Positions 49,366-62,090 of a DNA stretch of 64,000 bases are shown piece by piece. The notes beneath the pieces are model-generated. The model was not told the DNA's origin and did no database searches. It was given only the letters and a program-made list of their open reading frames with translations. Origin of the DNA: Polytrichum commune (lineage: Eukaryota; Streptophyta; Polytrichopsida; Polytrichales; Polytrichaceae). The stretch spans positions 14,198,001 through 14,262,000 of the forward strand of contig OX485806.1 in NCBI GenBank assembly GCA_950295325.1, written 5' to 3'. The first letter of the stretch is position 1, and the number at the start of each line of letters is the position of its first letter. The position numbers were made by a program, and so were the translations under genes.

Positions 49366-49593
49366 TACACTAAATATTGTATTTAGTGTCACCAATTCCA
49401 TTTGCCTTGCTCAATACTAATTGTTAACTGCAATGTAGTGTCACTGACACTAAATGTAAACCTAACATTATTTGTTATTCCTTGTAAAGAAATTTCGGCA
49501 ATACATATTCACAATGTTGCAATTCATGTCATGAACTAAGTGAACTTTTTCATCCAAATTCCAATCACCCATGACAATAGTTCATTACAAGAT
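49366..49593 (+). repeat. dispersed repeat family F, copy 2
   Basis: Direct copy of 39127-39362, about 10.2 kb away; see that entry for shared words. Non-coding. Confidence 0.65.
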
Positions 49594-52279
49594 TGTTAGG
49601 ATGCATAGTACACCAAACTTTGTAAGTTTTTCATTGCAAAAATGTAAGTTTGGATGACAATACTTGTAAACTTATTCATAGGAAGTGTCATTAAAAAAAG
49701 GTATGAGTGGCATAACTTGCCGTATGGTACTAAATACAATATGCCACAAGGGGGGTCAAATTTGTTGGACAACTCATATGGGCTCGTAAACAACAATTCA
49801 TTATTGGTCATATTCCATTGCATCATGGCTTATCCAATGTGATGTATCTTTTAACTTCTTTAAAGAAGCATTCATAGCAAAATGAACACAATTAACACAT
49901 GGGCATCGGAATCTATCCTAATGCCACATGAATCATGCATGATAAAGGTAACCCACCTCCAAGCGCATCCATCTAGCTTTAACAACTTCCCATAACTTAT
50001 GTTGGACCGATTCGCTAGTGTTAGGGATGCATTGTAGGAACAATGGCATGAATCAAAGGTTAATGATTGTACTGGGCTCGGGAGGCTAATGTTATGCCCA
50101 CCAATAAGTGTGGGAAGGGCTTAAGTTTGTTAAACTTAGCCCCTTCTTAGTGCGAGGCTCCTCTCAAAAGGTTTCGGCCAGTCATGTGGGGGCGCACAAG
50201 GTTTTCATTGTAGAAGAGGTAACTTAGAGGTCTTGAGTGAAGCTCAAAATTTTGTAGGCACTAGGTGACTCTGGTTTTGGTTTTTACCCGGTTTGGTGGA
50301 TGGGGAGTTGTCCTTGACTGATGCTTTAGAGGTTGGTCCTTGATAACTGATATGGTGTTCCTCGTCTCTCTTTACACAATTGTGTGATGTGTCTGACCCC
50401 CTCCTCCCCTTGAAATCGGTGCGTCTTGGGTTCGTAATTCATTTCTTGGCGTTGACTAGTTGGCCTTATGTCCCAAAAAAAATTAAGCAGGGTATCGGGA
50501 TCATGGTTGGAGATCGACTAAGACAAAACGAACAAAGAGTCAAGAACAAAAGAAATGTACTACATTCTTGACAAGCGATTCAATGCTCACGGTTCAACAA
50601 CCTTGCTTCACAAAGCTTATATTTTTATGCATTATCACACCCTTTGTTTTATACCTAGCAAGTGAAACAAGTGTGTTATCATGTGACAAAAGGTTTGAGT
50701 TGTTTGGGGGACTAAACATGAAATTTGCCTGGAAGAATTTGTTCTTCTCAAAGTCAAAAGTTGCAAACCCGCTAATTGCAAACAATAACCCACACTAATA
50801 ACCATGAGAATTCATAGAGTTTGTCTTCCAAGTCAACCATGGAGTATTTTTACAACCATGCTTTACGTATCATTCAATGGGCATGGGGTATGTTGTATGT
50901 ATGTGAGCGCTAATGTGTTGCTATAGGCAAACCCCTTGTTGAAAGCTCATGAAAGGGTTAGTTGTCTCCCATCAACTTCATCCAAGGTTACACATAATGA
51001 ACTATATTTTGGCACACACATAGTATTTTCTTTAATTCGATCAACCCCGTAATTAGCATAGAAGACCCTCATTGAGTATCCAATTGAGATGAATCAATCA
51101 TAAATCTATGAAAGGTGCTTTTACTCTTATTTTTTGTTTGTCTCAATATGATTGGTGAGGGTCTAATTCAAAGGATGAGAAGAATTTGTTGCATACAAGC
51201 AACTGAGGGCCATTTTCCACACGTGACCAAAGCATGTTAGAAGAGCAAATTTAGGATATTATTTTGGTCATGGTTGGCAATATGAAGACCACAACCAAGA
51301 GAATTCCACATCACTTTACAAAACCCCTGATCGTGGGATACAATGTAAAGCGGACTTAGAAATAAATGTAGTGTGTTTAATGAGACAAGTGACATAAGAA
51401 AGTACTAAGAAAACATATCAAAAAACTAAAATTAAAATTAAAATTACTACCAAAAAATCTAACATGGTTGCCTTTATTTTAGGCTACGACAACCTATTTG
51501 GGTTCTCTCACTGCAAAATTTGGGTGACCAACAAACAATATCCATTCATGGACATGTAAGATCTCCATGTCACTTTTTCATCCATTAGCTTACATGATCA
51601 CTCTTATTTTTTATGACCATGTGTAAAAGGCAGTGGGACCGCCACTTATTTCTCAACCAATGAGAGAATCTTAAAAACAATGGTCATGGTCAATGGTCAC
51701 TAGTTTACATGACCATCTCTTACACCTCTCAAACATTGATGGCAAAAGTCCCCCCCTATAAGTTTGGGAGAGAAGGGATTATTATATACAAGTGTACATC
51801 TCATTTGTCCAACATAAAAGCCAAGGGGGATCACAAGCTATATACTTTTGTAAACCACACTCAGTCAGAGGCTATTTGAAGATGGTTTATTTATCTTCTT
51901 CTTTTTTAATATTTTGCACCTTATTGGTAGATAAATTGGTGCTTTCAGGTATTTTTCAAGACCATATAGATAAACATAATTTACATCATGAATTTCTTCT
52001 ATAGAATTTTTTGTGTAGATTGTACCATTTATTGGGATTTTGACTTATGTTGACGCTAATCTATAACAAAACGACTTATGTTAACGGTACATGCAAATAA
52101 AATTAAATGGTACCTGGACGCATCACTATCTTGAAACTCTCAATGACCACCCCGAGCTTGCCAACATCTATATTGATTGATGGGTTTTAGTCAATTTAGG
52201 CAACTTCTCCATCCAATCCAAAAATATTTTTTCGTTCCTCCAAATATAACATACCCTAGTTTCATAATAGAAATTAAAT
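49594..52279. other. intergenic, no gene recognised
   Basis: AT-rich, with short ORFs under 80 codons on both strands and no recognisable family. Confidence 0.5.
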
Positions 52280-53155
52280 ACGACTTATATTTTTCACTCG
52301 GGGGGGGGGGGGGGGCACTGGCGAAAAACGTAGGAACTACGTGCGATAAAATATAGGGTCTTGTATAAAAATTTGGCGTAAAATTTGTAAAATTATTAGA
52401 TGTAGTATAGGGTGCTCTGGGATTGTGAAACATGATTATATGTAATATAGCATTTGACAAAACATGATTAAATTACCTAAGTGGTACATATAAAATAGCA
52501 TGGAGAAAAAACGATAGTTTCAAAAATTAAATACTTTGCCACCAAAATATAAAGGCCCCACTTTAGACCTTTCGGAAATTGCATAAATGAAAAAAAAAAA
52601 TGCCAGCTAATTGCCTAAATACATTAGGAAATGGGGGCTATCAACCGATAAATTTTGCACTCTCTAGGCCCACTCTCGGGTAAAAATTGAAAAATCCGAG
52701 CTACCTCCAGAAAGCTCGGCAATGAGCAGTTTCCTCTACAAAACTCCCCGGACTCTGCTCCCGCCCTCTCTCGCCCCCGCCTCCGTCAACCCTAGTTGGC
52801 AGACCTCAACTTGGTGCAAGAGTGGCACTCTGCTTCTCCGAGGCCCTGGAACAATCGGAGGATTCGGCTTCCAAACAATCGAAACAATCAAGCAATCACC
52901 ACCGGAAGCCTGGACATATAAGTAATATAGGGTACCATAAAATCAACCATCCAAGAATTTATAATTACCAATAGGGTGCAATTAATCACAACAATTTACC
53001 ATTATTTCAAAAATTAGCATCCCTTATAATCCTTTCTCATAGGTAAATAGCCCCCATTTTAATAGGTCATTATCGCATGTGTATGCAAAATATACAAGGG
53101 AGTGCCCCCCCCCCCCCCCGAGATTTTTCACCTACGCTATTTTAGATATAATATT
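52280..53155. mobile_element. inverted-repeat element enclosing a GC-rich gene-like fragment
   Basis: Left: a G run at 52301-52316 followed by CACTGGCG, then at about 52630 AAATGGGGGCTATCAACC. Right: GTAAATAGCCCCCATTTTAA at about 53043, then GAGTGCCC and a C run at 53106-53119. These mirror each other. Between them, 52690-52930 is GC-rich (about 240 bp) against very AT-rich arms, with an ATG-started 67-codon frame (52722-52925) of Pro/Ser/Thr/Arg-rich composition like a transit peptide, followed by a donor-like GTAATA. This resembles Pack-type transposons that capture exons. The protein is not identified. Confidence 0.5.
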
Positions 53156-54916
53156 GCATGGGTTGTTTCATCCGAGCTTTAACACCGTTCTCCCTCTTTA
53201 GTATGACACGTTTGGGAAACACACAAAAAGTTGTATTATCGAGATGTTGTCTTCTCATTGATATGACAAATGGCATAAAATTATCGTACTGTTGAGGGAA
53301 TACAAAAACATAAGTAACATGTGCTTTAAAATATATACAACGAGTTTAAGCAATACAGATGGTATGAAAAAATAACTTATAACTCCAAACAAATACAAAT
53401 ATTCTCAAGAATTCTTGAAATAGGAGTCCAAAGATCTTTGGTGTTGCCTACCCAAGTTAGCAACTGTCATCTTATCTAAATTTCCTACTAACTTTTGAAA
53501 ACTAAGATTTTCATTAATACCAAAATATAAAAGAGTTCTCTAATAAGGAACTAAACAACAGTGATGCATGACATTTAGCATCAAGATATTATATCACATG
53601 TGTACAAGGCAACATATGAGGTAGGAGGCTACTCTAACCCTAAGAATGTCCATTCTACACTAGTAACCCTAATTATTGTTAAGTTCCCAAGTAGTTCCCA
53701 AGTGAAAATAGATGTATTATAGATGTACATAACATAGATGAAAGGAATTTTAGCATTAACTACCTCTTTAATATGACAAAACAGAGATTCTAAATGTCGC
53801 ATTATCGAGTGTCGTAGTTGTATAAAAGAGGGAGTTTTGAACTAAAAAGTTTGGACGCGCAAAAGTGTGTTGTAATATCGAGGGTGTTGTGTAATTGAGT
53901 GTTGTATTAATGAGGTTAGACTGTAATTCCAAAATTTGTATAATTTTTTTCTCTTCAATTAAAAGAACCCTATTGTTTTCTCACATTGTTTAATAAAATT
54001 TTGATAATGACCTCTCTATGCATAAAAGCCATGAAATAGTATGCAACCCATATCTTACTAGTTTTACTTCATTTATCACCAAAATTGAGTTTAAAGGTCC
54101 CAAATCCATCTAAACTAAGTCGATTGAAATGAATCAACCACATATACATAGGAGGTCAAGTTTTTATGTTGGATGGATGAAATGTATGCTTGTATGCTCT
54201 ATTTGCCTTTCTCCATAAGTGTGTGGTCAATTTATCATACAATTGTGCCTCACTACGGTAATTTCAATTTTGAATCAACTAAAAACGTAACCCCCCAAGG
54301 TACGTACATACTATTGTAGGACATTCTTGGTGACCACTACACACACAAGCCAAGGGCCGTGACCATGTAATTGGGAGGGCCCTCAAATCTCATCCAAAGG
54401 TTGTACCGGCTGCTTAACTAACATGGTATGCTAGAATTTGTGTCATGCCTACCTCTTGGAGGTGGGCTTGATGCAAAGTCCAACATACCATGAAACAATA
54501 TTTATAGTCTACCATGTAGGAATTCATGTAGGTTTTTCATGCATGATAAAAAAAAATTGGGCATTTAGGCCTTTGCCTTTTATTATGAAGTGAACTTCAA
54601 CGGTCTCGGCCTTTTTGACCAATGTGAGATCCTTGATTGCAAAGGTCACGGGCCTTCAGTCTCGTGTGTGAAGTGGCCCTGAGGACATGTTTACACGAAA
54701 GCCATTAGGTCACGGCTCTTGAGAATTCTAGAATTATCATTGATCACATCCCATAACAACTTCAGTGAATGAAAATTGTACATGGAAACCCACATGACAA
54801 ATATTAATATTGTTGGTTAGGATTGTAAGGATTTCGAGACAACTCCTTGAAGATAGGCATGACGGAACTTACAATAGAAATGTGGATTTACACTAAGGGC
54901 TTGTGCCCTCCAAAAG
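53156..54916. other. intergenic, no gene recognised
   Basis: AT-rich, with a family D repeat copy (below) and nothing else supported. Confidence 0.5.
54110..54220 (+). repeat. dispersed repeat family D, copy 2
   Basis: GAATCAACCACATATACATA and TTATGTTGGATGGATGAAAT, then GTATGCTTGTATGC, as at 19850 and 58550. Confidence 0.5.
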
Positions 54917-55455
54917 ACTTTAACCTACAATCGATGGACTTTTTCTCTATGACGTCATCCAGAAGTGGGGCACCCATGGTCATTTAAGAGCCATTACCTA
55001 ATGCCTTGGGTGTAAACACGCCCTTAGTAGTATGCAACAACCGTTCCTTCTCGCCAACTCAAAGAACAAGACGTCTAAGTAGCCATGGTCAAATTCTCAA
55101 AGCAACAACTCTCACAAACTCGTCATCGGTGACGTCCACTTTACACAAGTGTCCCTCCTTCAAAAGTTTCAAGCGTGAATTGAAGTTTGTCCTTTGAGCT
55201 ACAATCCATGGACTTCTCTCTATGGTGTCATCCAAAAGCGGGGCAACATGGTCCTTTAAGAGCCATGGCCTAATGCCTTTGGTGTAAACACGCGCTTAGT
55301 AGTTAGTATGCAACAACCGCTCCTTCTTGCCAACTCAAAGAACACGACATCTAAGTAGCCATGGTCAAATTCTCGAAGGGACACCTTTCACAAACACTTG
55401 TCATCGGTGACGTCCACTTTACACAAGTGTCCTTCAAAAGTTTCAAGCACCAGCT
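54917..55455 (+). repeat. 274-bp tandem direct duplication
   Basis: Unit 1 is 54917-55190 and unit 2 is 55191-55455, sharing ATGCAACAACCG, GCCAACTCAAAGAACA, CTAAGTAGCCATGGTCAAAT and ATCGGTGACGTCCACTTTAC. They are roughly 90 percent identical by eye. Frames through them are short and no protein is recognised. Confidence 0.85.
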
Positions 55456-55557
55456 GGAGCTTGTACTCCCGACGTGAGTGCTCGGTGAAGGGGAATTCTA
55501 GGCTAGACCAACTTGGAACTTTATATACATTGACCCCAAACTTCGAGCATGTGAAGG

Positions 55558-55569
55558 GGGGGGGGGGTG
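55558..55569. repeat. poly-G tract
   Basis: A 12-base G run, of the same kind as those at 52301-52316 and (as C) 53106-53119. Confidence 0.8.
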
Positions 55570-55671
55570 ACTTGTCCAAATGGGATTCCATCGTGCACTT
55601 GCCCATGTTGACGAACTAAGCCATTTCATGAAGATGAGCAACTTAGTAAGCTTAGACGGTGCCAAGAAAGC

Positions 55672-55719
55672 ACTACAAAGGGGCTTGGGCTTCCAACTAC
55701 AAAGGGGCTTGGGCTTCCA
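55672..55719. repeat. perfect 24-bp tandem repeat, two units
   Basis: Units 55672-55695 and 55696-55719, each starting ACTACAAAGGGGCTTGGG, are identical. Confidence 0.85.
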
Positions 55720-56059
55720 TCTATAAAGGCCGCCGGCCAATGACAAGGATATAAGTTAACTTGTACCACCGCCTTTGAGAGAGGAGGCTTTCAAGGAAGT
55801 TGTTGAGTCTCCTCGACCATGTGAATCCCTCGAGCTACCTTCGCTCTTGCATCATGGAAGCTACGTTGGTTTGCCCTACATGTCCCGAAATGAGAATCTC
55901 AATTTCAAGTGAATGGGTCTTTAGTTGTTTTGTTTGTTCAAACCCTAAGTTATTGACATTGTTTATCACATCCACAAAATTTGATTGTGGAATCTCACGA
56001 ATGGTCATCTTCTAAGATGGAGGGTGTTGGAAATCGTTTTAATTTTCTGAAGGACATTT

Positions 56060-56300
56060 TTGGAGCCCATTTCGGATTAGTAGTATGCACGAAGGGCTCA
56101 GTAAATTGGCTTAGACTTGATACAAATCGAAATGAAATGGACGTTGTACGGATATACTCAAAACATTGAAGTCACTTACCTCTAGCTACTCAAATCCCCT
56201 ACTAGACACATACTTCTCCTAATATGAACAGCTCTCAAAACCGTCCTAGCACTAGCCTAAACCCAATCTTGCTTTCTCTTGAAGAATTTGCAAATGGGAG
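56060..56300 (+). repeat. dispersed repeat family E, copy 2
   Basis: TTGAAGTCACTTACC followed by CTAGCTACTCAAATCCCC, CTAATATGAACAGCTC and TAGCACTAGCCTAAACCCA, a diverged direct copy of 48960-49130. Confidence 0.45.
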
Positions 56301-57616
56301 TTCAATATAATGTATGAGTGATACACCCCCACTGCTCGCCCAAAACCAACACCGTGTTCTTTGCAACCATCTTGTTTTCCAGCCAAATTCATTCATGCTT
56401 TGTGCTAGGGACTAGCGGGTGGTTTGAAGTGTGCTCCAATTATGGGGTTAGGAGGTGCACATAGGATGGGGTTTTGGGAGGGGGTTGGAACTAACACCCT
56501 CTACCTTATAGCGCATGATTCATGAAGTTTTCACATTGAAAGAAGGGCTCAAGAGACATTTTGACATTTTAATCATTCCAAAATCACATGAAGCTTACAA
56601 CTTTCCATGAATTTGTAGCTCATGTAATTCCGACCAACTATACCATGTTTCCCATCAAACAAATGAGATTTGTGATTGTTATAGATTCCAAAGTTGTTTT
56701 TACTTCCAAATTTATAACATGAGCACCAGAAGTAATGTTTCATATATAACCATAAAGAAGTGATCCTATGTTGGTTCTTCAATGTATTCATTTGTGATGT
56801 TTCTCAATAGCCCCTTGGGGATGTTATTTTATAACAATCTCATAATATGCTTTACATGTCATGCCTTTTGAGGTTACCTATTTCCCCATCCAAGACAATT
56901 TGCCCCTCCAAAATTTTAAAATTACCAATAGTTATTGTAACGACAATGTATTCATGCTGAGTAAACGAACTCATGGCATGTTTACACTAGTGACCAATCA
57001 ATATCAGCATCATATTCTAGAATTGGTTGAGAGACGAGTGGCAGTCCCACTTCGTTTTACATAAGGTCGTCAAAAATAAAAGCGACCATGGGCAAGCATG
57101 TTAGAAATTGAATGAGAAAGTGACATGGATGATGTTCGGTGGTCATCAGATTTTGCGGTGGAATGGAGAATCCAAATGGGTTGTCTCAACGGATAAGGTG
57201 ATCGTGTTAGAAGAAAACATAAATCTTGAAATGTATAAATTTAGCAAAGTTTTATTTTCTCTATTTATATATACATATATAATTTTTAAATGTCCCAATC
57301 TAAGTCAACTTGATACTATGTACTTTGAGCAAGGCTTGGATCAAGTGATGTGGATTTCTCTTTTGTCATGGTCTTCAAAACAACGACCATGACCACAATA
57401 AGCCGTCAATCATTCTAACTCATGGTCCTTGGTCACATGTGTAAAAAAAACCCTAACATGGTTGAGACCTTGTATTTCTACTTCTGCAAATCCAAGTATA
57501 GTAGGTGGGAACAATGACACATTTTAAGGTAGTGACAAGGTTCGTCCAATTCTCAACTGAAGAAGGTCCATTGAGCAAAGAGTTTGCAATCATTCTTGTG
57601 TCCAAAATATTGGCAT
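56301..57616. other. intergenic, no gene recognised
   Basis: Short ORFs only; AT-rich. Confidence 0.45.
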
Positions 57617-57750
57617 AACATTATTCAAATCCATAACAATGTTCTCTGGGACTGACAATATTCACATTCAGCCGAAATATGCGAATATCCAAGAATATTC
57701 CCTGGCACATTGTCAGTCCCCCAAAACATTGTTATGGATCTCAATAATGT
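57617..57750. mobile_element. MITE-like inverted-repeat element, copy 3
   Basis: A 134 bp element. Left: AACATTATTCAAATCCATAA and CTGGGACTGACAATATTC. Right: CATTGTCAGTCCC and CATTGTTATGGATCTCAATA. It is the same family as 37662-37802 and 40808-40967. Confidence 0.85.
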
Positions 57751-58549
57751 GATGAAATTTCATCATTATTAAGTTAAATCCCAAACCTTCAAGAATAGTA
57801 AGACATTCCTTGGAACCATAGATTTGCATTCTAAATGAAGCCCACCGCTACCTCTCCCCCTCCCCCTATTCATTGGAGTGGTCATAAGGTTTGATTTGGT
57901 GTTGGTCTTGGTGTTGGGTTGAGCTACCTTATAATTGTGGGGAAGTCGGTTCTAAACCATGAGGGGATGATCGGATTGTGGATGAAAAAGTCTACTGATG
58001 AATGGGTCCATTGTGTAGGAACATGACCTTTAGATAGTTAGTCAATTTCGTATTCCCAAATTTGTTGCAAATAGGGTACAATTTGTTGTGGTGGGCCAAT
58101 CATAACTTGCCCACAATTTTGTGCCAACGTTGGAAAAGAACTTGGAACCAAAATGTACGAGGGATATAGGACGTTACTTCCTTCTAAAAATATGAACCAC
58201 GTTAGATAATTGACACAATGTTTGGAAACATATATTCTCACAACTTGAAGTATACTTTTGCGATATTTGCGATTACGTTTTGAATGATTCCAAGGCCATC
58301 CAAAGAATGCACGTATTTTAGTCATAAATGGGACCCTTTCTTTTGTTCACATGTGGTTTTGTACAGGTTGTGGATGAAGGAGCCGTGAAGGAGGATGAAA
58401 AAGACTTATCATAGCCGAGCAAACCTCTCATTCATCAAACATAAAACGCATGACAAAGAATGAAGCCAAAAGGTTATTCTTATACTTGAGCCGACACCTG
58501 AAGTCGATTTATCACTTTCATTAGCTTCAAAGACCCTAGATTACTATGG

Positions 58550-58720
58550 ATGAATCCATTTGAAATGAATCATCCACAAACCTATTAAACACAAGTGTTA
58601 AATCTGAAGGGATGAGAGGTATGCTTATATGCAATACATTCCTCTCTTGGTTTGAAAGAGCCCACATAGTATCATAATAATATATCATAAGCAAATGTGA
58701 GCATGACACATGGAAATTTT
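58550..58720 (+). repeat. dispersed repeat family D, copy 3
   Basis: GAATCATCCACAAACCTATT, AGGGATGAGAGGTATGCTTA and ATACATTCCTCTCTTGG match 19850-19960 and 54110-54220. Confidence 0.5.
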
Positions 58721-59774
58721 TGAGATGAAAACCTTTCTTTTGTGCCTCTATAGTAGGCTCTAGCCTTTGGATTTCAAATCCACTAAAAACATCATGGGGG
58801 AAGGTTTCAATTGACATCGAACATAACATAATACCTAATACTAACAACACCTCCAATCTTTGAGGATTAGGGTTTGACACCATCCAAATGTCTTTGTATA
58901 TATATATCAAAACCACATGAGAACCTTCCTACATCACCCTAAGCAAACAACAAGTATATCCACTCTAAAGAAGCACGTAAATGAAACAATCTTGCAACCT
59001 TATCCTACTAGAGTATACGTAATAAATTATTTCAAATGATGCATTGCAAATGGTAGGGGACGAAACTTGGTAAGAAAATCCAATAAAATGTCCATTGTAC
59101 TTGCCTAATAACACTAACTAGGCATTTTATGAATTCAAACAAGCCCACGAAACACAATGTTTACATCATAACCTCAAATCCATGTATTTATGGTTTTGAA
59201 TCTATGCCTAACGTTCAAGTGACACCACAAACAACAACTACCAATATTTACAAGGTGCATGCCTCTACAATAACTCATCAAATGTGTGCAATCTAGTGCA
59301 TTTTCATCATATTGGTGTATTCACGGTCGTTGACTTTTATATCAATAAAATACTTGTAGATGCACTTAACTATTGATATTTCACAAAGTCATTCAGTAGC
59401 ACAACATTTTTGGGATCTAGGGTATATATTTGACCCCTTTCTTGGTCTGTCATGTACGTTGTAATGCCCACATAACAGTAGGTATTACGTACCTCTCTAT
59501 GTTTTTATACGGTCATTTTCACCAATGATAAGGAAACCTATGTCAACTCTAAATGATTTGGGACATATTCGTCTTAAGATTTAATTTGACCCTATAATTT
59601 ATTTTTTATTGCGTTTCCTAACTTCTTGAGTGTCCACCATGAGGCCATTTGATTGTAGCAATCATTCAAAGAGCCATGACATCTACCTTCAAGAAACACC
59701 TCCATGTCAATTTTTGATGTTTTCTCACTCAGATCTAAGCTCTTTGAATTAGCATTCTCAATGCTTTGAATAAC

Positions 59775-59905
59775 TTACCCGCAACTAGAAGTGAAAGAAT
59801 GAGAACATAGTGGGTGGTTGAAGATTCAAGTATAGCTAACGTTGCACTGTATTTTCATGCATGATTGTGTATAATGTGGGCCACATTATAGGAATGCCCA
59901 CAATA
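59775..59905 (-). repeat. dispersed repeat family I, copy 2 (reverse)
   Basis: Reverse complement of 35835-36000 over AGTGAAAGAATGAGAACATA, GGTGGTTGAAGATTCAAGTA and ATAATGTGGGCC. Confidence 0.5.
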
Positions 59906-61734
59906 TCCATCATAAGCATTGTAGTTTACCTACCCCCCCCCCTTTTTGCACACGCCCCCCAAAAATTGGATACACTATAGGTGATAACACTATCTAATCA
60001 AACTTGAACAACTCAAGATGATAGCCACAAGGATCATGGGTCATTGCCACCGTTTCTTTGTCACTACTAGGCAAATTTTAGGTTTTCAAATATATTATTA
60101 TAGCCTCAACCACCAAATCAAAGGCTACGTGCAACATTGTGCAAATGACATTTGCCTCAATGTAAAAATTAGTATTTGTACCCTACTTTCAATTTACTTT
60201 GTCAATTGGAGGATCTCATTAGAAGTATTCAACTATTAAGGCATGGCCTAGGATGTTCTACGAACATACACTTTATTCACTCCGGCCTCCTCTGGAGACC
60301 GGAGTTCTTCTTCTTATTCAACTATTTTCAATAAAGGTCATTTTCTTAGAGTCCACAAAGATGGTTTTGCAACAACAAAGTCTTTTCTTTTTGTTGTCTA
60401 CAAAGCCCCATTGAATATTTTTTGAAGTGTAAGGGAAAAACTAAAAAACGATACTCGAATCTCTTCACCTTAAATATGTTTTAGCACCTTTCAACATGCC
60501 AAACTTCGTTTGGTCCTTAGTAAACTGATATATTATGCCCTCCCTTTAGGCTTCCACACCAACTCCAAGCATGCACCGAAAACTTACCAAACATAGAAAG
60601 TGATGTATGTAAAACTACCCAACTCCCAACCAAAAATCCAATTGAATTAAAAAGATGATTCTCGTATTACATACCTCTTGTTGAGATTTTTTAATTGTGG
60701 TGAGCACATGTAAGGTTGCCAATATGGACTTGTGTTCTACTATCATGTTGCACCCATGCATAGGAATCAATGCTTGGACCATCTTGCTCAACATGCCACT
60801 GTCAATGGTTGAATTTTTTTTATATGACAATATGACGGCCTCACCAACTCCACCATGATGCCCCTTATATATTAATGAACCATTTATAGTTGAGAGTTGA
60901 AGAGGATTGGTTGTGGTAGAAAGAAATGGTAGTTTGAATGAAAAATGAAACTAGTTTAGAAAATTATGATTGAGTTTCATTCACTTTGAATTATTGTGCC
61001 ATTCTCATTGAATATATTTAATCTTGTATAAATCCATTTTGGAACATCATAGGGTTCAAGTTGTGTGAAAATTGCATACTTTTCTTCTATAAGGACTTAT
61101 GACATTAGATTGTTTGTTAAGAAATGACAATTAGACAGGAAAACTCCTATTGACATTATTCTTTTTTTTTTACCAAGTAAATTGTGTCATGTTCTTTGAT
61201 GTGCATACTGACTATTTATGTAGTTTGAGTAAAAACTCATACACTCAGTATAATGTTACGAGAATGCATGACTCCAAATAGTAGCCCATACTAATAGGGC
61301 AATATAGTGTAGTTACAAACGCCATAGATTTCCATATTTAAAGACATTCATTTCATTTGCATCCCCATCTATCCTTCCAAAATTGATTGTTTGGAGAAAA
61401 AGAAAAAGAAAAAGAGTATATGAAGGTTAAAGCCCGTGTAAGGCAAGTAGTGCGCAACAAAAACACCCCTTCCTCCTCCTCGATGGTCACTTACATGTTG
61501 AAATTCTTTCCGTGGACCACAAGCCCAAGTAATTAATTCTCTTGGCATTGGGTGTCGAGAGAATACTAGTATCGGTCCTTGTTCTCTCCTTGTGTCATGG
61601 GCAAAATTTGGGCAAGGTGATACTATATATATAGTTCCACAAGCAACCTATTGTCACCTCGGTCAATGTGCTTGGGTGGGGGGATGAGGAAGGTGCATCC
61701 AATGTATGTGGGCATTATTTGGTTCGTTTTTCAT

Positions 61735-62090
61735 GTTCTCCAACTTTACGTGGATTAGATTTACACAAACTCGTGATGCATTAGCAAATCTACAATGAAA
61801 CATATGCAAAAACCAGATTGAGAAATCGGGCCTCCCCCAATTTAGTTATGGCTATCGGAAGTGCATGTTTATTGATTTCTTAACTAGATACATAGGTCCT
61901 CCCAATTGTGTTCACTACTGAGTGTACACTAGTTTATTGATGTTTGAAGGTGTAGTCCAATCTCTTTCAAACATGTGCCTTTATAATGTTTGCTCTTTGA
62001 TCCTCATGAAACCACATACCAATCAAATATAGGGGTCTGATTAAGGAAACATGCCACTTAAGACCCATCTACATTATGACTCTCATGAAG
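61735..62090 (+). repeat. dispersed repeat family A, copy 7, with the segment shared with 25080-25245
   Basis: GATACATAGGTCCTCCCAAT, ACATGTGCCTTTATAATGTT, CCAATCAAATATAGGGGTCT and an end CACTTAAGACCCATCTAC, which is the reverse complement of the family's left end (GTAGATGGGTCTTAA type). Confidence 0.6.

Larger units (their letters stand above)
57751..61734. other. intergenic with decayed repeats, no gene recognised
   Basis: AT-rich. It includes the family D and family I copies listed separately. ORFs up to 126 codons (58536-58916, minus) have no recognisable domain, and that one overlaps the family D repeat. Confidence 0.5.

Noticed and set aside
52301-52316. Poly-G and poly-C runs as sequencing artefacts
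   Set aside because: They occur as a mirrored pair within inverted arms (52301-52316 and 53106-53119), so a biological origin is more likely, though run lengths may be inexact.
58536-58916. 126-codon minus-strand ORF
   Set aside because: It overlaps a dispersed repeat (family D), has no recognisable domain and no splice partners.
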